Assembly (NCBI RefSeq): GCF_003050615.1
Contig: NZ_NWBU01000007.1
Location: 1-64,000 of the forward strand
Direction: 5' to 3'
Length of the DNA: 64,000 nucleotides
DNA from: Sphingomonas oleivorans
Lineage (GTDB): Bacteria; Pseudomonadota; Alphaproteobacteria; Sphingomonadales; Sphingomonadaceae
Shown here piece by piece: positions 44,784 through 53,629 of this stretch (the stretch's first letter is position 1; each line of letters starts with the position of its first letter). Under the pieces are notes generated by a model, which saw only the letters and a program-made list of their open reading frames with translations, did no database searches and was not told the DNA's origin. The translations under genes were made by a program, and so were the position numbers.

Positions 44784-45416
44784 ATGCACTGCAAACGCGA
44801 AGCTCGGAAGGAAGCACGACGGCAATCGATCATTGCCGTCGCGGAACGATCATTTCTGGAACATGGCTATTCCGCTACCTCAATGTCCTCGATCGCGGCG
44901 GAGCTGGGCGGGTCGAAGGGCACGCTCTGGGGCTATTTCCCGTCGAAGGAAGCGCTGTTCGAGGCGGTTCTGGACGGCATGATTGGCCGCTTCGCCCAAG
45001 CGATGGGGGAGGCGCTGATCTTCGGCGGCGGCACGGCCGCCACGCTGCGCCGTTTTGCCATCGTCTATATGGAGAAGATAACGTCGCCGCCCGCGCTGGC
45101 GCTTCACCGGCTAATCGTCGCGGAGGTGGATCGTTTCCCGCAACTGGGGCGGATCTTCTACGAGCGGGGGCCGAAGCGGACGCGTGCCCGGCTGGCCGAA
45201 TATATGGAGGGCGAGATGACGGAAGGCCGGCTCCGCCGTGCCGATCCCGCCATCGCCGCCGCCCAGTTCCTCTCGCTCTGCCTGTCGCGATGCTATTATG
45301 AGCGGCTCTGGGGGCTGGAAAATCTGTCCGACAGACCGTCCGTCACGCCCGAGATCGAAGCGGCGGTCGATTGCTTCATGCGGGCTTATGGCCCCGAAGG
45401 ATGCAAGGAAGGCTGA
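44784..45416 (+). CDS. TetR-family repressor of the efflux operon
   Basis: A 210-residue protein. The N-terminal helix-turn-helix reads GYSATSMSSIAAELGGSKGT followed by LWGYFPSKEALFEAV; the C-terminal ligand-binding half is variable (TetR_C-like, with HRLIVAEVDRFPQL). Divergent from the efflux genes and preceded by the operator pair, it very likely represses both itself and the pump until a substrate binds. Start ATG 44784. Confidence 0.9.
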   Translation: MHCKREARKEARRQSIIAVAERSFLEHGYSATSMSSIAAELGGSKGTLWGYFPSKEALFEAVLDGMIGRFAQAMGEALIFGGGTAATLRRFAIVYMEKITSPPALALHRLIVAEVDRFPQLGRIFYERGPKRTRARLAEYMEGEMTEGRLRRADPAIAAAQFLSLCLSRCYYERLWGLENLSDRPSVTPEIEAAVDCFMRAYGPEGCKEG

Positions 45417-45670
45417 CCCGCCTCTCGTCACGGCGCAGGCTGTGCGCCGCCGGCCGATGCGCCTGGCCGCTTATTGTCACGGCCTGGCCTGCGCAGGGTT
45501 GAGCCCGCGCCCCGGCTCGGCAACGGGGGAAGGTCGCCGGGCTCGTCCGTCTTCCCCGCCGGAAGCCGGCCAATTCCGACGCTCACCATCGCGACGCTGG
45601 CGCTCTGTATCGCAGACCATATATCCGCCGGCCTTGCGCATCGCATGAATAAGATTCGGACAGGGAAGAA

Positions 45671-46792
45671 ATGGACGCGAAACCCGAAATCCTGCTCGCC
45701 GGCGCCAATGATACGCGGCTCTGGGGGCTGACGAGCGCGGAGCGGGTCGGCCGCATCGCCGCCGCGCAGGGCCTCACCATGGCGGTCGGCTCGGACGTGC
45801 GCCTGCCGGCCCTGATCGTGAATCTGGCCTATGCCTTCGATCCGGCATGGCTGAAATATGTCGCGGCGCGGCCCAACCATGTCGTCACGCGCGGCGGCGT
45901 GCCCGTGCTCGCCCATGTCACCGATTCGGCGGCGGGCGAGGCGCTGTTCGCGATGATGGCGGAAGATCAGCCGCTCGGATCGGCCGGCAGCCTCATCCTC
46001 GTGCCGCAGGAGGATGCAGGAGGCATCGTCAATGACGAGCTGCGCAAGCGCGACACGCCTTTCATCGAGCGGCTTATTCCCTCGTCCGTTCCCGCGCTCG
46101 AACGCGCCAGCTATTTCGGCGCCTATAAGGGCGTGACGGATATCCTGACCAAATATCTCTGGCCCGAATGGGCGCTGGTGCTCACCCGCCTCGCCGCCCG
46201 CTGGCGGATCACGCCCAATCAGGTTACCGCGCTTGGCGCGCTGCTCTGCGTCGTGGCGACGATCCTCTTCTATTATGGCCATTATTGGCCGGGCCTCGCC
46301 GCCGGCCTCGGCTTCATGGTGCTCGATACGGTGGACGGCAAGCTCGCCCGCTGCACCATCACCTCATCCTGGTGGGGCAATATCTTCGATCATGGCATCG
46401 ATCTCATCCATCCGCCCTTCTGGTGGTATGCCTGGGGGGTGGGGCTCGCCGCCTATGGCCGTCCGCTCGATCCTCGCACCTTCTGGATCTGCATGGGCGT
46501 GATCGTTGCCGGCTATGTCGTCCAGCGGCTGATCGAGGGCGCCTTCATCGTCCGTTTCGGCATCCACATCCATGTCTGGCGCCGCTTCGACAGCTGGTTC
46601 CGCCTGATCACCGCGCGGCGCAATCCGAACATGATCATCCTGTTCGCCAGCCTGCTCGTGGGCCGGCCCGATCTCGGCCTGATCGCGGTCGCGATCTGGA
46701 CGCTGGCCTCGCTCCTCGTCCACATCGTCCAGCTCTTCCACGCGTTGATCGTCCAGGCGCAGGGCAGGCCGGTGAAGAGCTGGCTCGGCTGA
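45671..46792 (+). CDS. CDP-alcohol phosphotransferase with an extra N-terminal domain
   Basis: A 373-residue membrane protein. The active-site signature D-x2-D-G-x2-A-R-x8-G-x3-D-x3-D is complete, read from DTVDGKLAR to GNIFDHGID, near residues 219-244. About six membrane helices follow ITPNQVTALGALL. Residues 1-140 form a soluble domain (LLAGANDTRLWGLTSAERV... SLILVPQEDAGGI) resembling a reduced nucleotidyltransferase, an arrangement recalling enzymes that couple a CDP-alcohol synthetase to a phosphotransferase. The family joins a CDP-activated alcohol to another alcohol; the substrates here are unknown. The adjacent nucleotidyltransferases may supply the CDP-alcohol. Confidence 0.85.
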   Translation: MDAKPEILLAGANDTRLWGLTSAERVGRIAAAQGLTMAVGSDVRLPALIVNLAYAFDPAWLKYVAARPNHVVTRGGVPVLAHVTDSAAGEALFAMMAEDQPLGSAGSLILVPQEDAGGIVNDELRKRDTPFIERLIPSSVPALERASYFGAYKGVTDILTKYLWPEWALVLTRLAARWRITPNQVTALGALLCVVATILFYYGHYWPGLAAGLGFMVLDTVDGKLARCTITSSWWGNIFDHGIDLIHPPFWWYAWGVGLAAYGRPLDPRTFWICMGVIVAGYVVQRLIEGAFIVRFGIHIHVWRRFDSWFRLITARRNPNMIILFASLLVGRPDLGLIAVAIWTLASLLVHIVQLFHALIVQAQGRPVKSWLG

Positions 46793-46835
46793 ACCGGCCG
46801 ATCCTATATCTATGGCGGCGATGAACGGAGGGCAT

Positions 46836-47273
46836 ATGAACGAGACGATCCACCGCTTCGGCTATCCCGAAACGCTGATCGCGGAATATCCGCATTGGGT
46901 CGTGCTGCTCCGCCCGGAACAGCCGACCGTCGGCAGCCTCGTCCTCGCCGCCAAGGGCGATGCCGAGGCGTTTGGCGATCTCTCGCCCGAGGCCTTCTCG
47001 GAGCTCGCCACCGTGATCGCCGCGATCGAGCAGGCGCTCACCCAGGCGGTCAACTATCAGAAGATCAACTATCTCATGCTGATGATGGTCGATCGCCACG
47101 TCCATTTCCATGTCATCCCCCGCTATGACGGGGAACGCATGGTGGCTGGCATCAGCCTGCCCGATGCGGGTTGGCCCAAGGCGCCCGCGCTCGGCCAGTC
47201 GGTCGCGCTCGATTCCGCTCAGGTCGCGGCGCTGTGCGGCGCGATCAGAAACGCCTGGCCCAGCGCGCGGTAA
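46836..47273 (+). CDS. HIT-family nucleotide hydrolase
   Basis: A 145-residue protein from the ATG at 46836 with GGAGG upstream. DRHVHFHVIPRYDGER carries the His-x-His-x-His triad. HIT proteins split nucleotide-phosphate or phosphoramidate bonds; in this setting it might recycle or proofread an activated nucleotide intermediate, which is inference. It overlaps the convergent nucleotidyltransferase gene by 29 bases. Confidence 0.88.
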   Translation: MNETIHRFGYPETLIAEYPHWVVLLRPEQPTVGSLVLAAKGDAEAFGDLSPEAFSELATVIAAIEQALTQAVNYQKINYLMLMMVDRHVHFHVIPRYDGERMVAGISLPDAGWPKAPALGQSVALDSAQVAALCGAIRNAWPSAR

Positions 47274-47979
47274 GCGCGCGCGCCGCATCGACATCGGCGG
47301 GGAAATCCACCTCGGCCCATTCCTGGCCGACGATGCTCACCGTGCCGATCTCATTCTTATCGGCCAGGCTGTCGATCACCTTCAGATACCAGCTCGCCGT
47401 GCCGGCGGGCGTGTGCATGATCTCTTCCACCGCCTCGATGAAGATCTGTCGGCCCGCGCCGCGGAAGGCGAGCAGGCCGATCGATTCGGCGTTGCACTGA
47501 TCCGCCGCCAGCGTCTTGCCGATCCGAAGCAGCCGGCCGTCCCTGCGCAGCACCTTCATGTCGTCCGCATCATATTCGGGCTTCTCGTCCACCGTCACGC
47601 TGATCGGCGCGGAAGCTTCGGCCAGCACCCGGGCAACCAGCTCCGGCGAGACGAGCGTGTCGCCGTTGAGCAGCAGCGTGTCCCGGTCGAACCGCTCGCG
47701 TGCCATCCAGACCGAGCCGAGATTGTCGGCGACATGGTAGAAGGGGTTGAAGAGCGTGCGAACGCCGTTGCGCGTCTCTGCCACCTCGTCCACCAGATCG
47801 GCGCGGAAGCCGGTGACGATCGTCACATCTTCGATCCCGTTGGCGGCGAGCGCGTCGAGCTGCCATTCGAGCAGCGTCCGGCCCGAAAGCTCGATCAGGC
47901 ATTTGGGCCGGCTTTCGGTCAGCGGCAGCAGGCGCGATCCCTTGCCCGCGCTCAGGATGATGGCTTTGTCGATCGTCAT
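47245..47979 (-). CDS. NTP transferase, phosphocholine-cytidylyltransferase-like
   Basis: A 244-residue nucleotidyltransferase. IILSAGKGSRLLPLTESRPK is the nucleotide loop and LLLNGDTLVSPELV the metal-binding Asp. The residues NLGSVWMARE and YLKVIDSLAD resemble the LicC/phosphocholine cytidylyltransferase group, which makes CDP-choline or CDP-inositol type compounds. Convergent with the HIT gene and divergent from the next nucleotidyltransferase, so it may have its own promoter near 47980-48060. Confidence 0.85.
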   Translation of the reverse strand: MTIDKAIILSAGKGSRLLPLTESRPKCLIELSGRTLLEWQLDALAANGIEDVTIVTGFRADLVDEVAETRNGVRTLFNPFYHVADNLGSVWMARERFDRDTLLLNGDTLVSPELVARVLAEASAPISVTVDEKPEYDADDMKVLRRDGRLLRIGKTLAADQCNAESIGLLAFRGAGRQIFIEAVEEIMHTPAGTASWYLKVIDSLADKNEIGTVSIVGQEWAEVDFPADVDAARALTARWARRF

Positions 47980-48062
47980 GGGAATTCCGTTGATATGTTC
48001 GCCAACGCCTCCCGCATTTTTCCGTGGCGAAAAGATGACGAACTGCCGATAGGAACGGTCCC

Positions 48063-48860
48063 ATGACCATCCCAAAGGCCAAGTGGACCGCCATCCTCCT
48101 CGCTGGGCAGCGCCCCGGCACCGATCCGCTCGCCGCCCAATTCGGCTTGGAAAAGAAGGCGTTGGTCCCGATCGCGGGGCAGCCGATGCTCGGCCATGTC
48201 GCGCGCAGCCTGCTTGCCGTCCCCGCCTTGGAAAGGATCCTGATCCTCGCCCAGGGTGCTAACGAACTGCTCATCCAGGATCTCGCCTGGCTGGCCGACG
48301 AGCCCCGCATCGCCGTGGCGGACAGCGCGTCGGGCATCTCCGCCAGCATCGCCGCCATCGCCGGAACGGATGCCGCGCCCTGGCCGGTCCTCGTCACCAC
48401 CGCCGATCATCCGCTGCTCACCCCGGCGATGATCGAAACCTTCCTCGCCGGGACGGAGGGCGCGGATGTCGCGGTCGGCGTCGTCGGCCGCCGCACGCTC
48501 ATCGCCGCCTATCCCGAAAGCCGCCGCACCTGGCTGCGTTTCTCGGACGATTTCTATACCGGCGCCAATCTCTTCGCGCTCACCTCCGCCCGCGCCGCCC
48601 GCGCGCTCGCTGCCTGGAGCGAGGTGGAGCAGGATCGCAAGAAGGCGCTGAAGCTCATCTGGCATTTCGGGCCGCTCCTCGCGCTGCGCGCGCTCACCCG
48701 CACCATCTCGCTCGGCCATGCCATGGCGATCGCCGGCCGCCGGCTCGGCTTCGTCGCGCGGCCGGTCGCCTTGCCCTTCGCCGAAGCTGCGATCGACGTC
48801 GATAAGCCGTCCGATCATGTGCTGGCTGAACGCATCCTGCGAGCCCGTTCGGACGACTGA
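48063..48860 (+). CDS. MobA-like nucleotidyltransferase
   Basis: A 265-residue protein: WTAILLAGQRPGTDPLAAQF loop, then VLVTTADHPLLTPAMIETFL with the catalytic Asp. C-terminal part has a long Arg/Ala-rich helix. MobA-type enzymes attach nucleotides to small molecules; the true partner is unknown. A substituted loop (GQRPGTD rather than AGGxSxRMG) argues against molybdenum-cofactor synthesis. Confidence 0.8.
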   Translation: MTIPKAKWTAILLAGQRPGTDPLAAQFGLEKKALVPIAGQPMLGHVARSLLAVPALERILILAQGANELLIQDLAWLADEPRIAVADSASGISASIAAIAGTDAAPWPVLVTTADHPLLTPAMIETFLAGTEGADVAVGVVGRRTLIAAYPESRRTWLRFSDDFYTGANLFALTSARAARALAAWSEVEQDRKKALKLIWHFGPLLALRALTRTISLGHAMAIAGRRLGFVARPVALPFAEAAIDVDKPSDHVLAERILRARSDD

Positions 48861-49000
48861 CCCGATCTTTGCGGCGGTCTGTCGGTTGCGCGGCTCGCAA
48901 TTAAGGCCGCAAAAGGCTATGAGCCGGCTGGGCGGTTTCATTATCGGGATGAGGGGCAAACGGCTTGGTATCGACAGGTCGGTTGGGGCTGAAGGGTGCG

Positions 49001-50281
49001 ATGTTTCGTGTCCAGGCCGGCGCAAATGTGCGGTCGGGGATTTCCGCTAAGGATTGGACGGAGCGGGCCGACCGGACGGAACAGGCGCGGCCTTCCATCT
49101 GCTTTCTGTTCAATGCGCAGCTTCATCAATTGCTCCATGGCATCACCACCGCGGCCGAACTCGCCCGGCGCGGCGATGTCGATGTTCATGTCATGTCGGT
49201 CAGTCGGGAAAATCTGGCCTATGCCCGTGCGCTCGTCGCCCGGATGGGCGGCGCGCCGATCCGCTTTTCCTTGGCCGGGTCCGAGCTGCTGCGCCTGATC
49301 GCGAGGATGACGGGTTCGTCGATCGCGCCCAAGATGCTGACGCTCGCCGCGATCGCACCCGCCATGCGCCGCTTCGATGCGATCGCGCTGCCGGAACGCA
49401 CCTCGATCGCGCTGCGCAAGCTCGGCGTCCGTCGCACACGCTTCATTCATATCGATCATGGCGCGGGCGATCGCGAGGTCGGCGTCGATCCGCGCATCGC
49501 CAAATTCGATTTCGTGCTGATGGCGGGCGAGAAGCAGCGCGAGCGGTTCGAGCGGGCGGGGCTGATCCGTCCGGGCGATCATGCCATAGTGGGCTATCCC
49601 AAATTCGATGCGGCGGATGCGATGCGCGATCCCTGCTGGCGCCCGTTCGACAATGATCGGCCGATCGTCCTCTACAATCCCCATTTTTCCGATCTCGGCT
49701 CATGGGATCGTTTCGGCGTCCAGCTTGTCGCCGCCTTTGCCGCGCAGGATCGTTACAATCTGATCCTCGCGCCGCATGTCCGCATGTGCGACAGCGCCGC
49801 CAAGCGCGCCCGGACGATGGCGCTCATCGCGCCCTATGCCGATCTGCCCCATATTCATGTCGATCTGGGATCGGATCGCTGCGTGGAGATGAGCTACACG
49901 ACGATTGCCGACGTCTATGTCGGGGACGTCAGCAGCCAGGTCTATGAATATATTCGCAAGCCCGGCCCCTGCCTGTTCCTCAATGCCAATGGCGTCGATT
50001 GGCAGGGGGACGAGAATTATGGCCATTGGCATTTCGGGCCGGTGCTGGACGATGTCTCGGCGATCGTCGCTGCGGTCGACGCGGCGCGCGCCAGCCTGCC
50101 CTTGTTCGAGGGCGAGCAGCGGAGGCGTTTCGACGCCACCTTCGATCTCGGCGAAATTTCCTCCTCGCGTCGCGCGGCCGATGCGATCGCCGGCTTCCTG
50201 CATCGCGAGGTCGGGTCGCGCGCGGCGCTGCCGGCTCCGACGCGCGGGTTGATCGCGGGGGCGCGGCGGGCGGCGCCCTGA
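49001..50281 (+). CDS. CDP-glycerol glycerophosphotransferase-like protein
   Basis: A 426-residue soluble protein of GT-B type. FIHIDHGAGDREVGVDPRIA, MAGEKQRERFERAGLI, and IADVYVGDVSSQVYEY with LFLNANGVDWQG resemble the CDP-glycerol:poly(glycerophosphate) family. Such enzymes add glycerol-phosphate or related units to envelope glycans or lipids. The start at 49001 has GAAGG seven bases upstream. It completes a group of five genes with a common CDP/phosphoryl theme. Confidence 0.75.
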   Translation: MFRVQAGANVRSGISAKDWTERADRTEQARPSICFLFNAQLHQLLHGITTAAELARRGDVDVHVMSVSRENLAYARALVARMGGAPIRFSLAGSELLRLIARMTGSSIAPKMLTLAAIAPAMRRFDAIALPERTSIALRKLGVRRTRFIHIDHGAGDREVGVDPRIAKFDFVLMAGEKQRERFERAGLIRPGDHAIVGYPKFDAADAMRDPCWRPFDNDRPIVLYNPHFSDLGSWDRFGVQLVAAFAAQDRYNLILAPHVRMCDSAAKRARTMALIAPYADLPHIHVDLGSDRCVEMSYTTIADVYVGDVSSQVYEYIRKPGPCLFLNANGVDWQGDENYGHWHFGPVLDDVSAIVAAVDAARASLPLFEGEQRRRFDATFDLGEISSSRRAADAIAGFLHREVGSRAALPAPTRGLIAGARRAAP

Positions 50282-50288
50282 AGTCCCG

Positions 50289-50933
50289 TCAGAGCGGGCT
50301 CGCACCCTCTTTGGCGCTCTTCGCGGCATTGGCATAATGATGCCAGGTGAAGATTGCCGCCGTGCCGCGATGCGGCCGCCAGCCTTCCGCCAGCGCGCGC
50401 GTCTGCCGCTCCGAAGGCCGTTCCTCCAGCCCCAATATCCGCCCCGTTTCGATCTGCACGGCAAGGTCGCCCGCCGGCCAGACGTCGCCGCGTCCCTCCG
50501 CGAAGAGCAGGTAGATTTCCGCCGACCAGCGGCCGATGCCCTTGATCCGCACCAGCGCCGCGATCGCCTCCTCATCATTTTCCGGCAGATGCGTCAGGTC
50601 GAGCGTGCCGGACGCGATCTCCTCGCCCAGGCTCTTCACATAGGCGATCTTCTGCCGCGACAGTCCCGCGCCGCGCAGCAGCTCGTCGGGTGCGGCGGCG
50701 ATCGCCGCCGGATCGAGCTCCGGCCCGATCGCGGCCTGGAGCCGGGCGAAGATGGCGTTGGCGGAAGCGACGCTGACCTGCTGGCCGATGATCGTCCTGA
50801 GCAGCGTTTCATGGCCGCGGGGGCGGATGCGCGGCGCGGGATAGCCGATCCGCTCCAGCCCCCGCGCAAAGGCCGGTTCGATCCCGGCCAGCGCGTCCAT
50901 CCCATGCCTGATCTGCTCGGCCGACAGGCCCAT
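50289..50933 (-). CDS. alkA: DNA-3-methyladenine glycosylase II (AlkA-like)
   Basis: A 214-residue HhH-GPD enzyme starting at ATG 50933. [19 protein letters not shown] and the helix-hairpin-helix [18 protein letters not shown] are present; the catalytic Asp is in [10 protein letters not shown]. It removes alkylated bases. Short single-domain form, common in alphaproteobacteria. Longer readings into the ferredoxin promoter are rejected. Confidence 0.9.
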   Translation of the reverse strand: MGLSAEQIRHGMDALAGIEPAFARGLERIGYPAPRIRPRGHETLLRTIIGQQVSVASANAIFARLQAAIGPELDPAAIAAAPDELLRGAGLSRQKIAYVKSLGEEIASGTLDLTHLPENDEEAIAALVRIKGIGRWSAEIYLLFAEGRGDVWPAGDLAVQIETGRILGLEERPSERQTRALAEGWRPHRGTAAIFTWHHYANAAKSAKEGASPL

Positions 50934-51013
50934 CCTCGTCTCCCTGGCTTGATTTCGTGGGCCTGCCGCGACATAGCACCCGCCACCCTGGGGCCGGACC
51001 AAGAGGAGCCATA

Positions 51014-51331
51014 ATGCCGAAGCTGATCGTCGTCACCCGCGAAGGCGAAGAGATGGAGCTGGAGGGCGAGGCCGGCCTGTCGGTGATGGAGGTCATCCGC
51101 GACAACGGCATTGACGAGCTTCTGGCGCTGTGCGGAGGCTGCTGCTCCTGCGCCACCTGCCACATCCATGTCGATCCCACCTTCGTCGATAGGCTGCCGC
51201 CGATCAGCGATGACGAGAGCGACCTGCTCGACAGTTCGGATCATCGCAACGAAACGTCGCGCCTGTCCTGCCAGGTGGTTTTCGGAGACGATCTGGATGG
51301 TCTGAAGGTCCGGATCGCCCCCGAGGATTGA
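51014..51331 (+). CDS. [2Fe-2S] ferredoxin
   Basis: A 105-residue plant/adrenodoxin-type ferredoxin. [16 protein letters not shown] supplies C-x5-C-x2-C; the fourth Cys is in RLSCQVVFG. It passes electrons from a reductase to an oxygenase or P450; no partner lies next to it, so it may serve distant enzymes. Divergent from alkA. Confidence 0.9.
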   Translation: MPKLIVVTREGEEMELEGEAGLSVMEVIRDNGIDELLALCGGCCSCATCHIHVDPTFVDRLPPISDDESDLLDSSDHRNETSRLSCQVVFGDDLDGLKVRIAPED

Positions 51332-51338
51332 TCCTTTT

Positions 51339-52085
51339 TCAGCCGCCGCGCGTCGCGACCGCGTAGAGCGAGATCGCGGCCGCGTTCGACACGTTCAGGC
51401 TTTCGACGCGCGAGCTGATCGGCAGGCGGGCGAGTTCGTCGCAATGCGCCTCCGTATTGGCGCGCATGCCTTCGCCCTCGGCGCCGAGCACCAGCGCTAT
51501 GCGTGCCTCGCCGATTGTTTCGGCCAGGGTCTTCGGGCCCTTGCCGGTCAGGCCGATGCGCCAGAAGCCGGCTTCGGCTATCTCGTCCAGCGCGCGCGCG
51601 AGGTTCACGACGCGCACCCACGGCACCAGCTCCAGCGCGCCCGACGCGGCCCGCGCCAGCGCGCCCGATTCGGGCGGAGCGTGGCGATCCTGGGTGATGA
51701 TCCCCAGCGCGTCGAACGCCGCGGCCGAGCGCAATATCGCGCCCACATTATGCGGATCGGTCACCTGATCGAGGATCAGCAGCGGACGGCGGTCATCCTG
51801 TCCCTGCTCCAGAAGGTCGCCCAGCCATAGGTCGGGCAGCGGATCGACCTCGATCACCAGCCCCTGATGCGGCGCATCCTGCGGCACCAGCCGGCCGAGA
51901 TCGGCGGCGTCGGCATAGGTCACGGGAATCACCGGCGGCAGGTCGAGCGCGGAAAGCGCCTCGCGCGTGCCCCACATGCGGCGCACGGTGCGGTTGGGAT
52001 TGGCGAGCGCCGCGATCACGGCATGGCGGCCCCAGAAGCGGGGGCGGCCGGCGGCGGGGGTGGATGGTCTATGTCCTCTGCGCAT
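51339..52085 (-). CDS. rlmB: 23S rRNA (guanosine-2'-O)-methyltransferase RlmB
   Basis: A 248-residue SPOUT methyltransferase. FWGRHAVIAAL at the start is the substrate-binding domain; LDQVTDPHNVGAILRSA, ALVLGAEGEGM and SRVESLNVSNAAAISLY are the three catalytic motifs. It methylates G2251 of 23S rRNA. Convergent with the ferredoxin gene (7 bases apart). Confidence 0.92.
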   Translation of the reverse strand: MRRGHRPSTPAAGRPRFWGRHAVIAALANPNRTVRRMWGTREALSALDLPPVIPVTYADAADLGRLVPQDAPHQGLVIEVDPLPDLWLGDLLEQGQDDRRPLLILDQVTDPHNVGAILRSAAAFDALGIITQDRHAPPESGALARAASGALELVPWVRVVNLARALDEIAEAGFWRIGLTGKGPKTLAETIGEARIALVLGAEGEGMRANTEAHCDELARLPISSRVESLNVSNAAAISLYAVATRGG

Positions 52086-52172
52086 GGCGCACGCTTTTCC
52101 ACGTGGCCGTTCCGCGGGCAAGGCAGGATATTCCGAAGCTTGCGCCGCGCTGGAGAGTCTCTCACCTGGCCG

Positions 52173-52248
52173 CGCTCACCCTGAGTTGTCGAAGGATGCC
52201 GGGATTCATCCGAGGCTCGATATGGGCTTCGGCAGCTCAGGGTGGGCG
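52173..52248. repeat. REP-like inverted repeat
   Basis: Arms at 52173-52194 and 52227-52248 pair with three mismatches: CGCTCACCCTGAGTTGTCGA... against ...TCGGCAGCTCAGGGTGGGCG. Sequences of this CCTGAG...GTCGAAG type are dispersed repeats in sphingomonad genomes. It lies between rlmB and the tRNA-Tyr gene. Confidence 0.65.
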
Positions 52249-52345
52249 CGATGATTCAATCAGATGGAAGTCGATCTAAAAGCGCAGAGCGGCGTTGACA
52301 GGCCGCCAGCCTTTCGCCATTGAGCGCGCCTCGCTTCGGGGCGCC

Positions 52346-52431
52346 GGACAGGTGGCCGAGTGGTTAAAGGCAGCAGACTGTAAATCTGCCCGCGTGAGCG
52401 TACGCTGGTTCGAATCCAGCCCTGTCCACCA
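52346..52431 (+). tRNA. tRNA-Tyr (anticodon GTA)
   Basis: GGACAGG at the 5' end pairs with CCTGTCC near the 3' end, followed by the A discriminator and an encoded CCA. The D loop contains GGTTAAAGG, the anticodon loop is CTGTAAA, the long variable arm typical of class II tRNAs is CCGCGTGAGCGTACG, and the T loop is TTCGAATC. No intron. Confidence 0.96.
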
Positions 52432-52517
52432 CCGCCCCGAAGCGTTCCCGCCCGCAGGAGGGCGGCTCTCCCATCCGTGCCGAACCTCTCCGCCGTCCGC
52501 CTGGCTGTCGGTCGTGC

Positions 52518-53015
52518 TCAGGCCTTGGCCTTGGAGCGTGTCCTGGAGCGTCGCGGCGCCACATCCTGTTCCGGCTCGCTTTCCGATTCGCTCTCATCGG
52601 CCTGGAGGGCGGCCTTGCGCCCGAGACCGATGGTGCGGGCAAGGTCGCGCCGGGCCTCGGCATAGGCGCTTGCCACCATCGGATAATTGGCCGGCAGGTT
52701 GAAACGCTCGCGATATTGTTCCGGCGTCAGGCCATGTTTCTGCAGATGGCGCTTGAGCATCTTGTAAGGTTTGCCGTCGATCAGGCTGACGATATGGTCC
52801 TTGGACTTGAGCGAAGCCCGTACCGAAACGGCGGGGGAATGTTGCGGCCCGTCGGGTTCGGCCGTTCTTCCCAATCCACCGAGCGCGTCATGCGTGTTGC
52901 GGATAAGATCGGCGACCTCGTTGGTGCTGATCCGATTATTCGCCACGAAGCTCGATACGATTTCCGCCGTCAGGCTGACCAGCGTTTCATTTTGATCTTG
53001 CTCCACTGCTGTCAC
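52518..53015 (-). CDS. Ros/MucR-family regulator 2 (zinc Cys replaced)
   Basis: A 165-residue protein from a GTG at 53015 with GAGGGGA before it; a GTG three codons further in is also possible. The core IVSLIDGKPYKMLKRHLQ then HGLTPEQYRERFNLPANYPM is MucR-like, but the zinc Cys found in paralogue 1 is Ser here, a known variant type. An acidic then basic tail (ESESEPEQDV, RSRTRSKAKA) is added. Similar role as a nucleoid-type repressor is likely; target set unknown. Confidence 0.88.
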   Translation of the reverse strand: MTAVEQDQNETLVSLTAEIVSSFVANNRISTNEVADLIRNTHDALGGLGRTAEPDGPQHSPAVSVRASLKSKDHIVSLIDGKPYKMLKRHLQKHGLTPEQYRERFNLPANYPMVASAYAEARRDLARTIGLGRKAALQADESESESEPEQDVAPRRSRTRSKAKA

Positions 53016-53204
53016 TCCCCTCGTTATGAAATGCTGTCCAGCTCAAAAGATTATCACTGCACATCCCAATGTAATGAAAAGACCCTATCCAGAACAGGGC
53101 GGCGGGCCCCGGACTTTTTACGGTCGGCATTACACCGGCGCGGTCCATGGCGGAGCGGCGGCGTTCCGGGAGAGGGGATTCAGAAAGGAAGATGGTTCGG
53201 CCGC

Positions 53205-53495
53205 ATGATGACGGTCGATGGCGCCGGGCATTCCGCTTTCCTTGCGGCGGCGCGGCCGGAACAGGAGGCCCCTTTGCGGCTGCTTTCAGGGTGCGGGTGG
53301 GGCAGGGGCGTCGTTGCCGCGCCCCTGCCAAGCGACGGGCGGGTTCTTTCGATCCAACTTTCCGGGTTGGCGATCGTCGAGCAGATCGATACGCCGCATG
53401 TCGCGATCAATGCTGCCAGTGCCGCTCCGTTCATCATTCCGCGCTTCCCCTCTATCTTGCAGCTCATTGCCGTCTTTAATGTGAATGGAGGCTAG
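53205..53495 (+). CDS. Small hypothetical ORF
   Basis: An open frame of 96 codons with no recognised family: MMTVDGAGHSAFLAAARP, then LLSGCGWGRGVVAAPLPS and a hydrophobic middle (APFIIPRFPSILQLIAVF). The ribosome site is weak and the region between mucR2 and cysK could be wholly non-coding, so this is tentative. The 53016-53204 part holds the divergent mucR promoter. Confidence 0.25.
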   Translation: MMTVDGAGHSAFLAAARPEQEAPLRLLSGCGWGRGVVAAPLPSDGRVLSIQLSGLAIVEQIDTPHVAINAASAAPFIIPRFPSILQLIAVFNVNGG

Positions 53496-53578
53496 CATAC
53501 TTGGCATAGCCAATTTTGTTTCTTTGTCGTTACTATGATATGCTTGGCCGGCCTGTCGCAATTGGGGCTAGGGCGGGT

Positions 53579-53597
53579 GCAAGCGAAGCTCGCTTGC
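53579..53597 (+). promoter_or_regulatory. Hairpin in the cysteine synthase 5' region
   Basis: GCAAGCGA (53579-53586), loop AGC, TCGCTTGC (53590-53597): a perfect 8-bp stem 33 bases before the cysK ATG. A second dyad TTGGC-ATA-GCCAA lies at 53501-53513, within the likely promoter. Either could take part in control of cysteine synthesis, but no known riboswitch is recognised. Confidence 0.4.
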
Positions 53598-53629
53598 GGC
53601 GCCGATGCGGGCTCGTCTATCGCTCGCTT

